NCBI GenBank assembly: GCA_027257055.1
Contig: JAPVLO010000007.1
Span: 2,666,001-2,730,000, forward strand
Source of the DNA: Cephalopachus bancanus
Taxonomy: Eukaryota > Chordata > Mammalia > Primates > Tarsiidae
Length of the DNA: 64,000 bases
Direction: 5' to 3'
Shown here: piece after piece, positions 52,255 through 62,172 of the stretch
How the letters are laid out: every line of letters begins with the position of its first letter
Position numbering within the stretch: position 1 is the stretch's first letter
Made by a program: the position numbers and the translations under genes
Notes under the pieces: generated by a model
What the model was told of the DNA's origin: nothing
Database searches by the model: none
Seen by the model: only the letters and a program-made list of their open reading frames with translations

Positions 52255-53265
52255 TTCATTACCTCCAAAGGAAACTCAGCACCGATTAAGAAGGTTCTCC
52301 TCCCATCCTTGGCAACCACTGATCTGCCTTCTGTCTCTATGTATTTGCCTGTTCTGAATATTCCATATAAATGGACTAATGCTGCATGTGGACTTTTGTA
52401 TCTGACTTCTTTAACCAAGCAGGTTTTTTCAAAGTCCATGCATGCTGTAGCATATATCATTTTTTCATGTTTTTCTTTGTGATTACATATACATAACATA
52501 ATGTGCATTATTTAAGCAATTGTTAAGTATATTGTTCTGTGTCATTAACTACATCTTTATTACTGTGTATCCTCGGCCACCATCCATCTCCAGAATGTTT
52601 TCCGTCTTCATCAACAGAAAGACTGAACTCATTAAACACTAACTTCCTGTTCTGCTCTTCTATGAGCCCCAGGAAACCACTATTCTACTTTTATTCCCTC
52701 TGCATTTGACTATTCCATGTACCTCATATAAGTGGTTATATTTGAGCTTTTGTGCTTGGCTCTTTCCACTTAGCATATTCTCAAGGTTCACTCATGTTGG
52801 AGCTTATGTCAGTATTTCCTTTGTTTTTAAGACTGAATACTATGCCATGGTAGGAATGGCCTGCATTGTGTTTATGTATTCAATCATTGATGGCCACTTG
52901 TGCTGCTTTAACCTTTTGGCTATTGTGAATAAGGCTGCTGTGAACATGGGTGTACAAATATCTATTTGAGTACCTGCTTTCAGTTCCTTTGGGTAGATAC
53001 TCAGAAGATGAATCACTGGGTCATACATTAACACCATGTTTAATTTATACAGATTAATGACCTTGTTGTTTTACACCGTGGCTGCACCATTTTACTTTTC
53101 TCTTTCCTATTTATGGATGAATAATATTTCAGTTTATGATATATCACATTTTGTTTATCCATTCATTTAGGGTTGTTTTCAACTTTTGGTTATTGTGTGA
53201 ATAATGGTGCTATGTATATTTATGTAGAATTTTTTGTTTGACCACCTGTTTTCAATTCTTAGGGA
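52255..53265 (-). mobile_element. Old antisense L1 (L1M-like) 3' region, rearranged
   Basis: The plus strand carries the antisense of an old mammalian L1 3' end: CCTTGGCAACCACTGATCTG at 52309, GGATAC-type words, and CTTTTGGCTATTGTGAATAA at 52913. The minus-strand frame 52840-53037 gives AALFTIAKRLKQHKWPSM, an L1 ORF2 C-terminal word. Related segments appear more than once (52255-52510, 52560-53040, 53041-53265), so several old fragments or an internal duplication are present. Confidence 0.8.
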
Positions 53266-53349
53266 ATACAGTGAATCCTCACTTAATGTCATTGAAAGAT
53301 TTTTGAACTCTGCTACTGTAAGTGAAATGATGTATAGTAAAAGAAATTT

Positions 53350-53479
53350 GGCAGCAGACAGTAGATGTTCTCACTGTTGTCCTGTCCATTGTGCCCTTTA
53401 CAATGTATCTTGCTTCTAATAAATCTACTTTCTTAGTTCAGAAAGAAAGAAGAAAGAAAGGAAGAAGGAAGGGAGGAAG

Positions 53480-53513
<34 letters not shown>

Positions 53514-53515
53514 AG
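53350..53515 (+). mobile_element. Small retroinsert-like segment with purine-rich tail
   Basis: About 85 bases unrelated to the surrounding repeat are followed by a GAAA/GGAA tract (53441-53515). Possible duplications AAAGAAATT lie at about 53339-53348 and 53517-53526. This is the form of a retroposed short RNA with a mutated A-tail, but the source is not recognised. Confidence 0.35.
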
Positions 53516-53520
53516 GAAAG
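53441..53520. repeat. (GAAA)n/(GGAA)n purine tract
   Basis: About 80 bases of almost pure purine on the plus strand. Confidence 0.95.
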
Positions 53521-54089
53521 AAATTAATTAATTATGCCATAGGTTAATTGATATAAAGAAGAGTTAGATTCCTAGGGCAATATTTCTGGGCAAAGAAACA
53601 TCACCCACCAAACCTCTAAATAAAGACTTAAAAAACCTCTAATATTAAACATTGAAATTAATGTGAGCTGTACGTTCATTTAAGAAGGAGTAATACAAAC
53701 AAGTGACATCATTATTTACCTAATTATTCCAGTTCAAAGTCATGGGTGTTCAGAGTGTATAAGAGCAGCTCAGGGTACAAAGCAGGACACCATTCCATCT
53801 CAGGAAGCACTCACACATACTCACACTAACTCAGACTGGGACAATGTAGACATGCACATTCACTTATCGTGCACAACTTCAGGATGTGGGAGGAAACCAG
53901 AGTACCTAGAGAAAACTCATGCAGACACGGGGAGAACCTGCAACTCCACATAGACAGTGGCCTTGCCAAAGAATTCATATATTTTTTAAATCAATGTTAT
54001 AACAATAATGTCGAATGAAATGACATTATTCAAGGACCTGCTATGCACATCTAGAATGCAACTATTGATTCATATGGTAATTCTATTTT

Positions 54090-55773
54090 TAACATTTTGA
54101 GGCAATTATAAACAATGTCACACATAAGCTGAACTATTTTACATCCCACATAGAATGTTTAAGGGTTGTAATTTCTCTGCATCCTTGCCAGCAATTACTA
54201 TCTTTGATTTTTTTTGTCTTTTTAGTGTATATGAGGGGTGTCTCATTGTAGTTACAATTTGCATGTGCATTATGATAATAATATTATCTTTTCACGTGAT
54301 TTTGGCCATTTGCATGTCTTTTTAGCTCTTTTTCCATTTTATAATTGGGTTGTTTGTCTTTTGTTGTTGAATCATCAGTTCTTTATATATTGTGGATAAC
54401 AGATACTTATCAAATTATATAATATGGAAATATATTCTTCCATTATCTGAGTTGTCTTTTCAATTTCTTGATAGTGTCTTGATGAACAAAAGTCCTTAAT
54501 GTGAGGATGTTTTTCTTCAGTTGTTTGTGCTTTTGATGTCAGATCTGAGAAACCATTGCTAAATCCAGGGTCATGGTGATTTCTATGATTTCTTCTAGAT
54601 TTAATTTTTTTACTGCTTATATTTAGCTTTGAACCATTTTGAGTTCATTTTTCTATGTGGTGTGAGATAAGGGTACAATTACATTCCCTTGTATGTGGGG
54701 AGTCAGTTGTCTAACACCATTTGTTGAATTTAATGATCTCGGTCCTTGTCAAAAATTAATTGACCATTAGAGATATGGGTTGATTTCTAGACTAGAAATT
54801 CAGTTCCATTGATCAATATTTGTATCCTTATGCCATTGTCATGCTGTTTTTACCACCATTCTTTGTAGTAAGGTTTGAAATTGGAAAATGTGAGCATTCA
54901 AGTTGGCTTTACAATTTCAAGATTGTTTTGATCACTTAGGATCCCTTAAAATTTCATCTGTCAGGATCAGCTTCCCCTTTACAGCCAAAAACATTTTTGG
55001 ATTTTTATAAGAGTCACAATGATTTTGTAGATTGCTTTGTGTAGTATTGATGTCCTAACAACTATTAAGTCTTCTAATCTTTGAACATAGGGTATCTGTA
55101 TATTTATGTAGGGTTTTTTGCATTTATTTCAGCAATATTTGGTAACCGTTCATGTTCAAATCTTATACCTTGGTTAAATTTAGTCCTAGTACATTAATAC
55201 TGCTGATTATTTTTATATAGAATTGTTTTTTAACTTAATTTCATTTTGTTTATTGCTAATATATTGATATATTGCCCTGTAAGCTTTCTTATTTGGTTTA
55301 CTAGCTTGAAAAATTTTAGGAGGTTTCCTTAGGTGGTGGTTGTTGTTGTTGTTGTTGCTGTTGTTGTTTGTCAGAATCTCATTGTGTTGGCCAAGCTGGA
55401 GTGCAATGGCATGCTCATGGCTCCTACAGCCTCAACCTATTGGGCTCAGCCTCCCAAGTAGCTGGAACTATGACTGCATGCCACCACACCTAGCTACTTT
55501 TTTTATTTATTGTAGAGATGACATCTTGCCATGTTGCCCAGGCTGGTCTCAAACTCCTGAACTCAGGCAATCCTCTTGCCTTGGCCTCCCAGAGTCCTGA
55601 GATTATAGGCATGACCTGCCATGCCTGACCAATGATTTTTTGTATATAAAATCATGAGATCTGTAAATAGTTTTACTTTTACCTTTCACATATAAATGCT
55701 TTTTCTTTATTTTTCCTTTCTAACCACTCTCAATAGAACATCCAGTACAATGTTGAATATCATGATGAAAGGG
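54090..55773 (-). mobile_element. Old antisense L1, interrupted by an Alu and then by the provirus
   Basis: The plus strand carries antisense L1 ORF2: TTTATAATTGGGTTGTTTG near 54340, CACCATTTGTTGAATTTAA near 54716, CATGCTGTTTTTACCACC near 54840, and CCAGTACAATGTTGAATAT near 55742. An antisense Alu sits at 55371-55632, and the ERV provirus inserted at 55774-55779. The same L1 resumes at 62173. Confidence 0.88.
55334..55632 (-). mobile_element. Antisense Alu SINE with (GTT)n tail
   Basis: Plus-strand words CTCCCAAGTAGCTGGAAC and TTGCCCAGGCTGGTCTC show an Alu in reverse orientation. Its A-tail has become a (GTT)n run at 55334-55370 on the plus strand. It lies in the older antisense L1. Confidence 0.93.
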
Positions 55774-55779
55774 AGCATG

Positions 55780-56995
55780 TGCTGTAGTCCTATTCCTGCC
55801 AGGTGTGAGGTTTCCTGAAGGAGAGACGGAGTAGGTAAAAGAAAGAACTTACAATGAAATAATACACTTGGACACCTGCTTGCAGGACAGATGCCATTTA
55901 TTGTTAGTTAACAGAGAATTTTTATACCATTCGTAAAGGGGCAAGACAAAGAAAATTCCTTCACCGTACATTATCTTTTAGAAGTTACCACCATCTAGTG
56001 GTCTTAGAAGCAACAAACAAGCCAAGAACACTATCTACTTTCAGTCAATGAGTCTTATTCTGAAAGCCAAAAATGATAGTTTTAGTCCAAAGTCCCAAAT
56101 TACAGTCCTTGAAATGTCTCAAGGAAGTTTCCAAGTGCACATTTCTCCACGTATCAGGAGTTTGTCTCAGGGGTTTCTATGACCTTCAAAGCTTTGTAAT
56201 CGCAGTTTTCTCTGGTGTTTCTATGTCCTTCAAAGCTTTGTAACCACCTTTCCTGTCCAGGCGTCTTCGTTACTTTTTTCTTATCGTGCAGTGTTTATTT
56301 CTAAAGAAAACTCAAAAGAAGCTTTTAGTGATGTTTCCCAGGCCCCCAAGTTTGCTCTCTGTATTTAGTTAATTTATCTTAAAAGTATCCAATTAGTATA
56401 TTATGAATTCAGTGAAAACCCACTCTATATATGTTAACTTAAAATTTTAACTATTGAATTAAGTAAAAACCTTAACGATTAATCTTCATCCTAAATCTGT
56501 GAAAATAGTGTTATAAATCACCTACATAACTCCTAGATAAGTGTTAGAACTTATAATGAATTCATAATGAACTTACTATAAACTTGTGCTTCTAAAAAAC
56601 CTTATGTCTAAACACTAAACTACATAATTCTAAATCAAATAAGGAGTGAATATACTTATAGTATTTTTTACTCAAGCAAATCTAGTAACTTATAACCAAG
56701 TGAAAGAAAGCATTCTTGATGTGCTTCAGAGTTTAACCATTGCATATGTTAGAAAAGGCCAAACGGCATAGTGGGAAATGGAAAAATGAACCATGACATT
56801 CCCAGGTTATCTGTGAGTACTTCACGTAAACGTGTTGTTCTCTTCATGCTCGACTGTACAGAATTCTTCGGCCGTATAAACAGCAAAGACGGAAGACAAA
56901 AGGGCCTCAGCTGCCCGGACTCACTTTGCGGCCAGGGATCCTCAGCAGACCTGGACTTTGTCAATCAGGCGAGCCTCCAAGGCTAGCTCCCAAAT
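55780..56995 (-). repeat. Left LTR (the 3' LTR by minus-strand polarity)
   Basis: This 1216-bp LTR reads on the minus strand. Its U3 start (at 56995) abuts the polypurine tract and its U5 end (at 55780) abuts the AGCATG target duplication. A TATA box (TATAAAA, reverse of 55920-55926) and an AATAAA (reverse of 55907-55912) are spaced as in class II LTRs. It has 108 bases in U3 (56841-56948) that the right LTR lacks. Outside that and small indels the two LTRs are very similar; by eye there are about 15 substitutions in the first ~550 aligned bases. Confidence 0.92.
55907..55926 (-). promoter_or_regulatory. LTR TATA box and poly(A) signal (left LTR)
   Basis: On the minus strand, GGTATAAAA precedes AATAAA by under 10 bases. 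Both are present in that order only on the minus strand, which fixes LTR polarity. Confidence 0.85.
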
Positions 56996-57145
56996 CTCCC
57001 CCTTTTTGTTTTTTAATACAAAGCCATGAAATTCTGTGCTTAGTTGAGAGATGTTGTTTTTCAATAATTTGAAGATGACTGGAAGCAAACATAACAGTAG
57101 CAAGATTATTCTTCCACAAATTCCCACATTGATTAATATAGACAA
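56942..57145 (-). pseudogene. env: ERV env remnant: C-terminal membrane anchor and tail
   Basis: On the minus strand this 67-codon open frame begins just upstream of a strongly hydrophobic membrane segment (about residues 8-25, including RIILLLLCLLPVIF). A short basic tail (KLLKNN, then KNKKGE) follows, and the frame runs through the polypurine tract into LTR U3, as env frames do in many class II retroviruses. Upstream, where the rest of the envelope protein should be, the sequence switches to plus-strand gag. Surface subunit, fusion peptide and ectodomain are all absent, so it is a non-functional end piece. Identification rests on the hydrophobic anchor and its position next to the polypurine tract and LTR. 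Confidence 0.72.
56996..57010 (-). promoter_or_regulatory. Retroviral polypurine tract (minus strand)
   Basis: The minus strand reads CAAAAAGGGGGAG immediately before the LTR's U3 edge. This primes plus-strand DNA synthesis in retroviruses and lies only at the 3' end of a provirus, so it independently shows that the left LTR is the 3' LTR of a minus-strand element. Confidence 0.88.
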
Positions 57146-57154
57146 TAATGATTT

Positions 57155-58720
57155 TTGATTGATAAATGAAGAAAAATATTTATCAATATTCTAATGGATA
57201 CATTATCAAAAAGGGGAATTAAGGTGTCTTCTACTCGATTGGCTCGTTTTTTGCGATTCATCCAGGAGCATTGTCCCTAGTTTCCTGAAGAAGGCCTATT
57301 GATTTGGCTATTTGGACTAAAATTGGGGAAAAACTTAAACATTGTTATACTTTGCATGGACCTGAAAAGGTCCCTGTTTACACCTTTTCCTTGTGGAACA
57401 TTATTAGAGATGCTTTGGATCCACAACATGATTTTTCCAAATTCCCTACCAAAATTACTAATGAGGATGCTCCTATATTGGCCTCTAATTTGTCTAAAGC
57501 TGTGTCTATAACTCCTCCCTTGGATGACAGTACTCCATCCCCAGGGGATGAGGCTAGTTTGAAAAATGAGGCAGTTAAGCATAATGAGCAAAAGCATCCT
57601 GATAATTTAATCAATTTATCTTTGACCCAACCTTCTGATAAGTCTGTGCTGAGGAGGTCCAAGTTCACACCTGGGGATTCCTTCTCGTCTAAGGTGCCTT
57701 ATGTTGGTGTTAAGGGGGCTAAAAGGCAGGCTGAAATTGTGTTTTTCAATTTTGTTTGATGATGAATTTGAAGACAATGCCCCTCCAGTATGGGAACCAT
57801 TGCCATACAAACTCTTAAAAGAATTCAGAGACGCTTGCTTCCAGTATGGACCTTTGGCCCGTTATACCTCCACCCTTATGGAACAGTTCACTAACCGTTG
57901 GATGACCCGATATGATTGGCAAATGCTTGCTAAATGCTGTTTAATGGGAGGAAATTTTTTGTGGAAAGCGGAGTTTGAGAACCAGGCTAAACAAATGGCT
58001 GCCCAAAATAGACAGAATACAGAGACCCCAGACGAAGTCACTGCTGAAATGCTCATGGGGACTGGGGCCTATGAACCCGTGGAGGCTCAAGTGCCAAGAG
58101 AGGCCCCATTACAACTTAACATTTGTGCAGCCAGAGCTTGGAAAGCGCTCCCGGCTAGTGCTACCCTGACTACCCCCCTGGGAGAAATTAAGCAGAAGTC
58201 TGATGAAAATTATAGGATTTTGTCTTTCGATTACAAAATCGAGGCTGTACGTAGGATAACCATCAATGAGGAAGCAGTCGACATTTTGGTAAAACAATTG
58301 GCTTTTGAAAATGCTAACAGTACCTGTCAGGCTCTTATAAGACCTGTCAGGAAGACAGGAAAATTGAGCGATTACATCAGGATGTGCGCTGATGTCAACC
58401 CTGCATATGTACAGGGCATGGCAATAGCTGTGGCTCTTAAAGGAGAAACTTATACTCAGTTTGTGCAGGGGATCCAGAGTGGAACTAGTAAGCCTAAGAA
58501 CAACACTGTCTTAACCTGCTATGACTGCAGACAGCCTGGCCGTATCAGTAGAAACTGTCCATCCAAAGGCCTCAATCTGTCCCAACACTGCCACCTACTG
58601 GAGGCTTTCTGCCAAGTCTTTATGCCCTAGATGCCTAAAAGGCTTCCACTGGGCTAAGGATTGCAAATCAAAATTTCACAAAAACGGCACTCCGTTAATG
58701 GAAGGACAGCTTATGGTGCC
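57155..58720 (+). pseudogene. gag: ERV gag remnant (matrix, capsid, nucleocapsid), broken, inverted to its LTRs
   Basis: On the plus strand, the matrix domain is visible from about 57200 (RLARFLRFIQE near 57232; a PEEG word near 57288, after an in-frame stop) through 57759. The capsid frame runs 57701-58630, with the class II words LLKEFRDACFQYGP, KQLAFENANS and LSDYIRMCADVNPAYVQGMA. The nucleocapsid has two zinc knuckles: the first (58517-58558) is CYDCRQPGRISRNC, where the usual histidine is arginine; the second (58623-58664), CPRCLKGFHWAKDC, is a complete CCHC but in another frame. Frameshifts near 57290, 57745 and 58590 prevent a full protein. The start codon region is missing at the inversion junction. 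Gag is the structural polyprotein of the virion. Confidence 0.9.
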
Positions 58721-58769
58721 TGAGTTGGGAAACGAATTGAGGGGCCAGCCCCAGCCCCAAGCAACAATA

Positions 58770-59115
58770 GGGGCAATTTCCACTCTGAATCCATTCATTC
58801 CCTTTGTCCCATCTCAGAGCTCATCAGAGCAACCCCAGGGAGTGCAGGACTGGACCTCTGTTCTCCACCTCAACAATATTAACACAGGATATTTCAGTTA
58901 CCCCAATTCCAACAGGGGTGAAAGGCCCTCTCCTGGATGGGATAGTGGGGATTATTCTGGGAAGAAGTTCTTTGTCTCTTCAGGGAGTTTCTGTCATTCC
59001 TGGAGTTGTGGACTCTGACTATACAGGAAAAATTCAAGTGCTTGTGGCTCCACCTAGTAAGACTGTGCAGTTTAACAAAGTCAGAGAATAGCTCAGTTAT
59101 TGCTCTTACCCTATC
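58770..59115 (+). pseudogene. ERV dUTPase domain remnant
   Basis: The frame 58804-59091 shows the trimeric dUTPase signature region: LSLQGVSVIPGVVDSDY followed by TGKIQVLV, then PPSKTVQFNKVRE before a stop. In MMTV/MPMV-type betaretroviruses this domain sits between nucleocapsid and protease, exactly as here. The N-terminal part is in a different frame (58521-59018). It is inactive because of frameshifts and stops. Confidence 0.85.
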
Positions 59116-59117
59116 AT

Positions 59118-59600
59118 AAGATGGGAAAGTCTCTGACTAACAAGCCTAGGAGAGACTCTGGATATGGGTTGAGTGATTTTGCTTTTTGGCTTCAGGAAGT
59201 CACTACTTCTAGACATTTAAAAGATTTGTTTATTCAAGGAGTTAATATCAATGGCTTGCTGGATACTGGGGCAGATGTTGCTTGTATTGCTGGAAAAGAC
59301 TGGCCTTCTTCGTGGCCAACCCAAGTCACCTCCTCAGGGCTTGTTGGTATTGGTAAAGCACCTTCTGTGGCTAAAAGTTCGCAGATTTTAAATTGGGCAG
59401 ATGATCAATCATCGGGGACTTTTTTTTCCTATGTCATACCTTCTATCCCTATTACACTCTGGGGACGAGACATTCTCACTCAGATGGGCACGCTTTTGTA
59501 TAACCCAGATGACAGACTGTCAGCGCAGATGGTGCAAATGAAATATGATCCCTCTAAGGGTCTGGGAAAGGACAGGACAAGGAATAAAGGAACCTGTTGA
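59118..59600 (+). pseudogene. pro: ERV aspartic protease with G-patch, remnant
   Basis: The frame has the catalytic LLDTGADVACI (Asp at about 59262), the flap-region glycines, the conserved WGRDIL near 59463, and ends in a G-patch (YDPSKGLGK, near 59550), which in betaretroviruses follows the protease. The domain itself is nearly intact over about 150 codons, but it lacks a translational link to gag or pol because both neighbours are frameshifted. The retroviral protease cleaves Gag and Gag-Pol during maturation. Confidence 0.92.
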
Positions 59601-60715
59601 GGTTATAGAAAAGAAAGACCAGTCTGACATTGGCTATTCAAATTTATCCTAGAGGCCACTGTTCTTCAAGCTGTGGACCCTATTGTCTGGAAAACTAATG
59701 AACTGGTTTGGGAGGATCAATGGCCTATGCCATCAGAAAAACTCAAGGCAGCTAAGGATGTAGTGCAGCAGCAACTGGAAGCTGACCATATAGAGCCTTC
59801 TACTAGCCCTTGGAATACCCCTATATTTGTTGTAAAAAAGAAATCTGGCAAGTGGAGACTTTTACAAGATTTAAGAGCCATTAATGCCACTATGGAGACC
59901 ATGGGGGTGTTACAGCCTGGGCTGCCATCTCCGGTTGCTATTCCTGCAAACTTTAACATCATAGTTATTTACAAGATTGCTTTTTTACTATACCTTTAAG
60001 TTCTGAGGATTGCAAAAGATTCGCATTTAGCCTCCCTTCTCAGAATTTTAAACAGCCTTGCCAGAGGTTTCAGTGGAAAGTCCTGCCACAAGGAACGAAA
60101 AATAGCCCTACCTTGTGTCAAAAATATGTTGATGCTGCTTTACAAGATATTAGGTATCAATACCCTGACCTTTATCTGGTGCATTGTATGGATGACATTT
60201 TACTAGCCCATCAAAATCGTGCTCTTTTGCATGACATTTCAAATGATACAGTGACAACTTTGACAAGCTGTGGTTTGAAAATTTCTCTTGAAAAAATTCA
60301 AACCAGTCCACCTTTTACTTATCTTGGCCGAGTGTTGCACACTCAGACAGTGAGTCATCAGCCTTTGCAGCTAAGAAAAAAATCATTTAGTGACTTTAAA
60401 TGACTTTCAAAAATTATTAGGAGATATTAATTGGCTAAGACCTTATTTGCATATAACTACTGCAGACTTAAAGTCTCTTTTTAATATATTGCAGGGGGAT
60501 TCCTCCCCCACCTCTAAAAGAGTCTTAACATACAAGGCAGAAAAGGCCTTAATTCTTGTAGAGAAGGCCATTGAGTCTCAAAAGGTGAAAAGAGTAAATT
60601 ACAAATTTACCATGGAAATTAATTGTGTTGGCTACTTTTCATACTCCAACAGGGTGCTTGTGGCAGGAAGGACCTATGGAGTGGTTACATTTACCAGCCT
60701 CTTCTAAAAAGGTTT
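59601..60715 (+). pseudogene. pol: ERV reverse transcriptase remnant
   Basis: Fingers and palm start in the frame 59673-59999 ([43 protein letters not shown]), cut by a frameshift near 59960. The palm resumes at about 60010 and includes the active-site region at 60185-60196, which reads Cys-Met-Asp-Asp instead of Tyr-Met-Asp-Asp. The thumb frame 60390-60707 has FQKLLGDINWLRPYL. At least three frameshifts and the Y-to-C change rule out activity. It lies on the plus strand, opposite to the flanking LTRs. Confidence 0.92.
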
Positions 60716-61037
60716 TGGCATCTTTTCCTTATTTACTGGCTTTGTTAATAACTAAAGGTAGACAGAGAAGTGTGGAATTGTTTGGGAAGAATGTGGACAA
60801 TATTGTCTCATATGACAAAACTCCGTTTCAAACCTTGTTACAGACCAATGATGATTGGCAAGTAGCTTTAATTGATTTCAGGGGACAAATCTTGTTCCAT
60901 TTGCCTAAAAATCCATTGTTGCAGTTTGTAAAACAAAACCCCATAATTTTTCCTCGCAGCTGTTCCCTAGTTCCCCTGAAGGGGGTGGTCTTGGTCTTTA
61001 CTGATGGTTCATCTAATGAGAAAGCGGTGACAATAAT
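60716..61037 (+). pseudogene. pol: ERV connection and truncated RNase H remnant
   Basis: The frame 60625-61095 continues from the RT connection into the beginning of RNase H, recognised by LVFTDGSSN (60991-61017), which holds the first catalytic Asp. The protein sequence stops resembling RNase H within about 10 residues, where the minus-strand primer binding site begins (61045). Most of RNase H and all of integrase are missing. Confidence 0.85.
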
Positions 61038-61044
61038 TGATGAT

Positions 61045-61064
61045 GAGCCCCATGTTGGACGCCA
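61045..61064 (-). promoter_or_regulatory. Retroviral primer binding site, tRNA-Lys(1,2) type
   Basis: On the minus strand this site begins TGGCGTCCAAC two bases after the LTR end. It matches the 20-base complement of the tRNA-Lys1,2 3' end at 18 positions; the two differences are C-to-T and G-to-A, as expected from CpG decay. It marks the right LTR as the 5' LTR and fits a betaretrovirus. Confidence 0.85.
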
Positions 61065-61066
61065 CT

Positions 61067-62166
61067 TGCCAGAGTCCTGCTCCTACCGGGTGTGAGGTTT
61101 CCTGAAGGAGAGAAGGAATAGGCAAAAGAAAGAACTTACAACGAAATAATATACTTGGACACCTGCTTGCAGGACAGATATTTATTGTTAGTTAACAGAG
61201 AACTTTTATACCATTCGTAAAGAGGCAAGACAAAGAAAATTCCTTCACCGTACATTATCTTTTAGAAGTTACCACCATCTAGTGGTCTTAGAAGCAACAA
61301 ACAAGCCAAGAACACTATCTACTTTCAGTCAATGAGTCTTATTCTGAAAGCCAAAAATGATAGTTTTAGTCCAAAGTCCCAAATTACAGTCCTTGAAATG
61401 TCTCAAGGAAGTTTCCAAGTGCACATTTCTCCACGTATCAGGAGTTTGTCTCAGGGGTTTCTATGACCTTCAAAGCTTTGTAATCGCAGTTTTCTCTGGT
61501 GTTTCTATGTCCTTCAAAGCTTTGTAACCGCCTTTCCTGTCCAGGTGTCTTCATTACTTTTTTCTTATTGTGCAGTGTTTATTTCTAAAGAAAACTCAAA
61601 AGAAGTTTTAGTGATGTTTCCCAGGTCCTCAAGGTTGCTCTCTGTATTTAGTTAATTTATCATAAAAGTATCCAATTAGTATATTATGAATTCAGTGAAA
61701 ACCCACTGTTAACTTAAAATTTTAACTATTGAATTAAGTAAAAACCTTAACGATTAATCTTCATCCTAAATCTGTGAAAACAGTGTTATAAATCACCTAC
61801 ATAACTCCTAGATAAGTGTTAGAACTTATAATGAATTCATAATGAACTTACTATAAACTTGTGCTTCTAAAAAACCTTATGTCTAAACACTAAACTACAT
61901 AATTCTAAATCAAATAAGGAGTGAATATACTTATAGCACTTTTTACTCAAGCAAATCTAGTAACTTATAACCAAGTGAAAGAAAGCATTCTTGATGTGCT
62001 TCAGAGTTTAACCATTGCATATGTTAGAAAAAGCCAAACGGCATGGTGGGAAATGGAAAAATGAACCATGACATTCCCAGGTTAGCTGTGAGTACTTCAC
62101 ATAAATGTGTTGTTCGCGCACCTGGACTTTGTCCATCAGGCCGGTCTCCAAGGCTGGCTCCCAACA
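61067..62166 (-). repeat. Right LTR (the 5' LTR by minus-strand polarity)
   Basis: This 1100-bp LTR on the minus strand starts TGTTGGGAGCC (at 62166) and ends CTCTGGCA (at 61067). The TATA box is the reverse of 61204-61210 and the AATAAA the reverse of 61181-61186. It is followed by the primer binding site on its U5 side and by AGCATG (62167-62172) on its U3 side. It lacks the 108-base U3 segment of the left LTR, having only GCGC there. Confidence 0.93.
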
Positions 62167-62172
62167 AGCATG

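Larger units (their letters stand above)
53268..54048. mobile_element. DNA-transposon-like repeat with inverted ends, interrupted
   Basis: The left end reads CAGTGAATCCTCACTTAATG and the right end, in reverse complement, reads CAGGTCCTTGAATAATG; these are imperfect inverted copies. Between them are words of a common mammalian interspersed repeat (CCATAGGTTAATTGATATAA, ATGTGGGAGGAAACCAGAG, CATGCAGACACGGGGAGAAC). I am confident it is a dispersed mammalian element but not of its family name. It is interrupted near 53350-53515 by a separate short insert with a GAAA-rich tail. Confidence 0.6.
55774..62172 (-). mobile_element. Class II (betaretrovirus-like) ERV with internally inverted gag-pol
   Basis: Outer boundaries are exact: AGCATG at 55774-55779 and 62167-62172 is a perfect 6-bp target duplication in an antisense L1. 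Inside are two related LTRs (55780-56995 and 61067-62166) that both read on the minus strand, judged by TATA box, poly(A) signal, primer binding site and polypurine tract. On the minus strand the order is LTR, primer site, [core], env tail, polypurine tract, LTR. The core (about 57150-61037), however, holds gag, dUTPase, protease, RT and RNase H remnants on the plus strand. The end of RNase H, integrase, most of env and the leader are missing. All genes are broken. The dUTPase, G-patch, two zinc knuckles and lysine-tRNA-type primer site assign it to the betaretrovirus-like class II. Confidence 0.88.

Noticed and set aside
55780..56995. Left LTR as the 5' LTR of a plus-strand provirus
   Set aside because: gag-pol polarity suggested this at first, but TATA, AATAAA, polypurine tract and primer site all place it as the 3' LTR on the minus strand.
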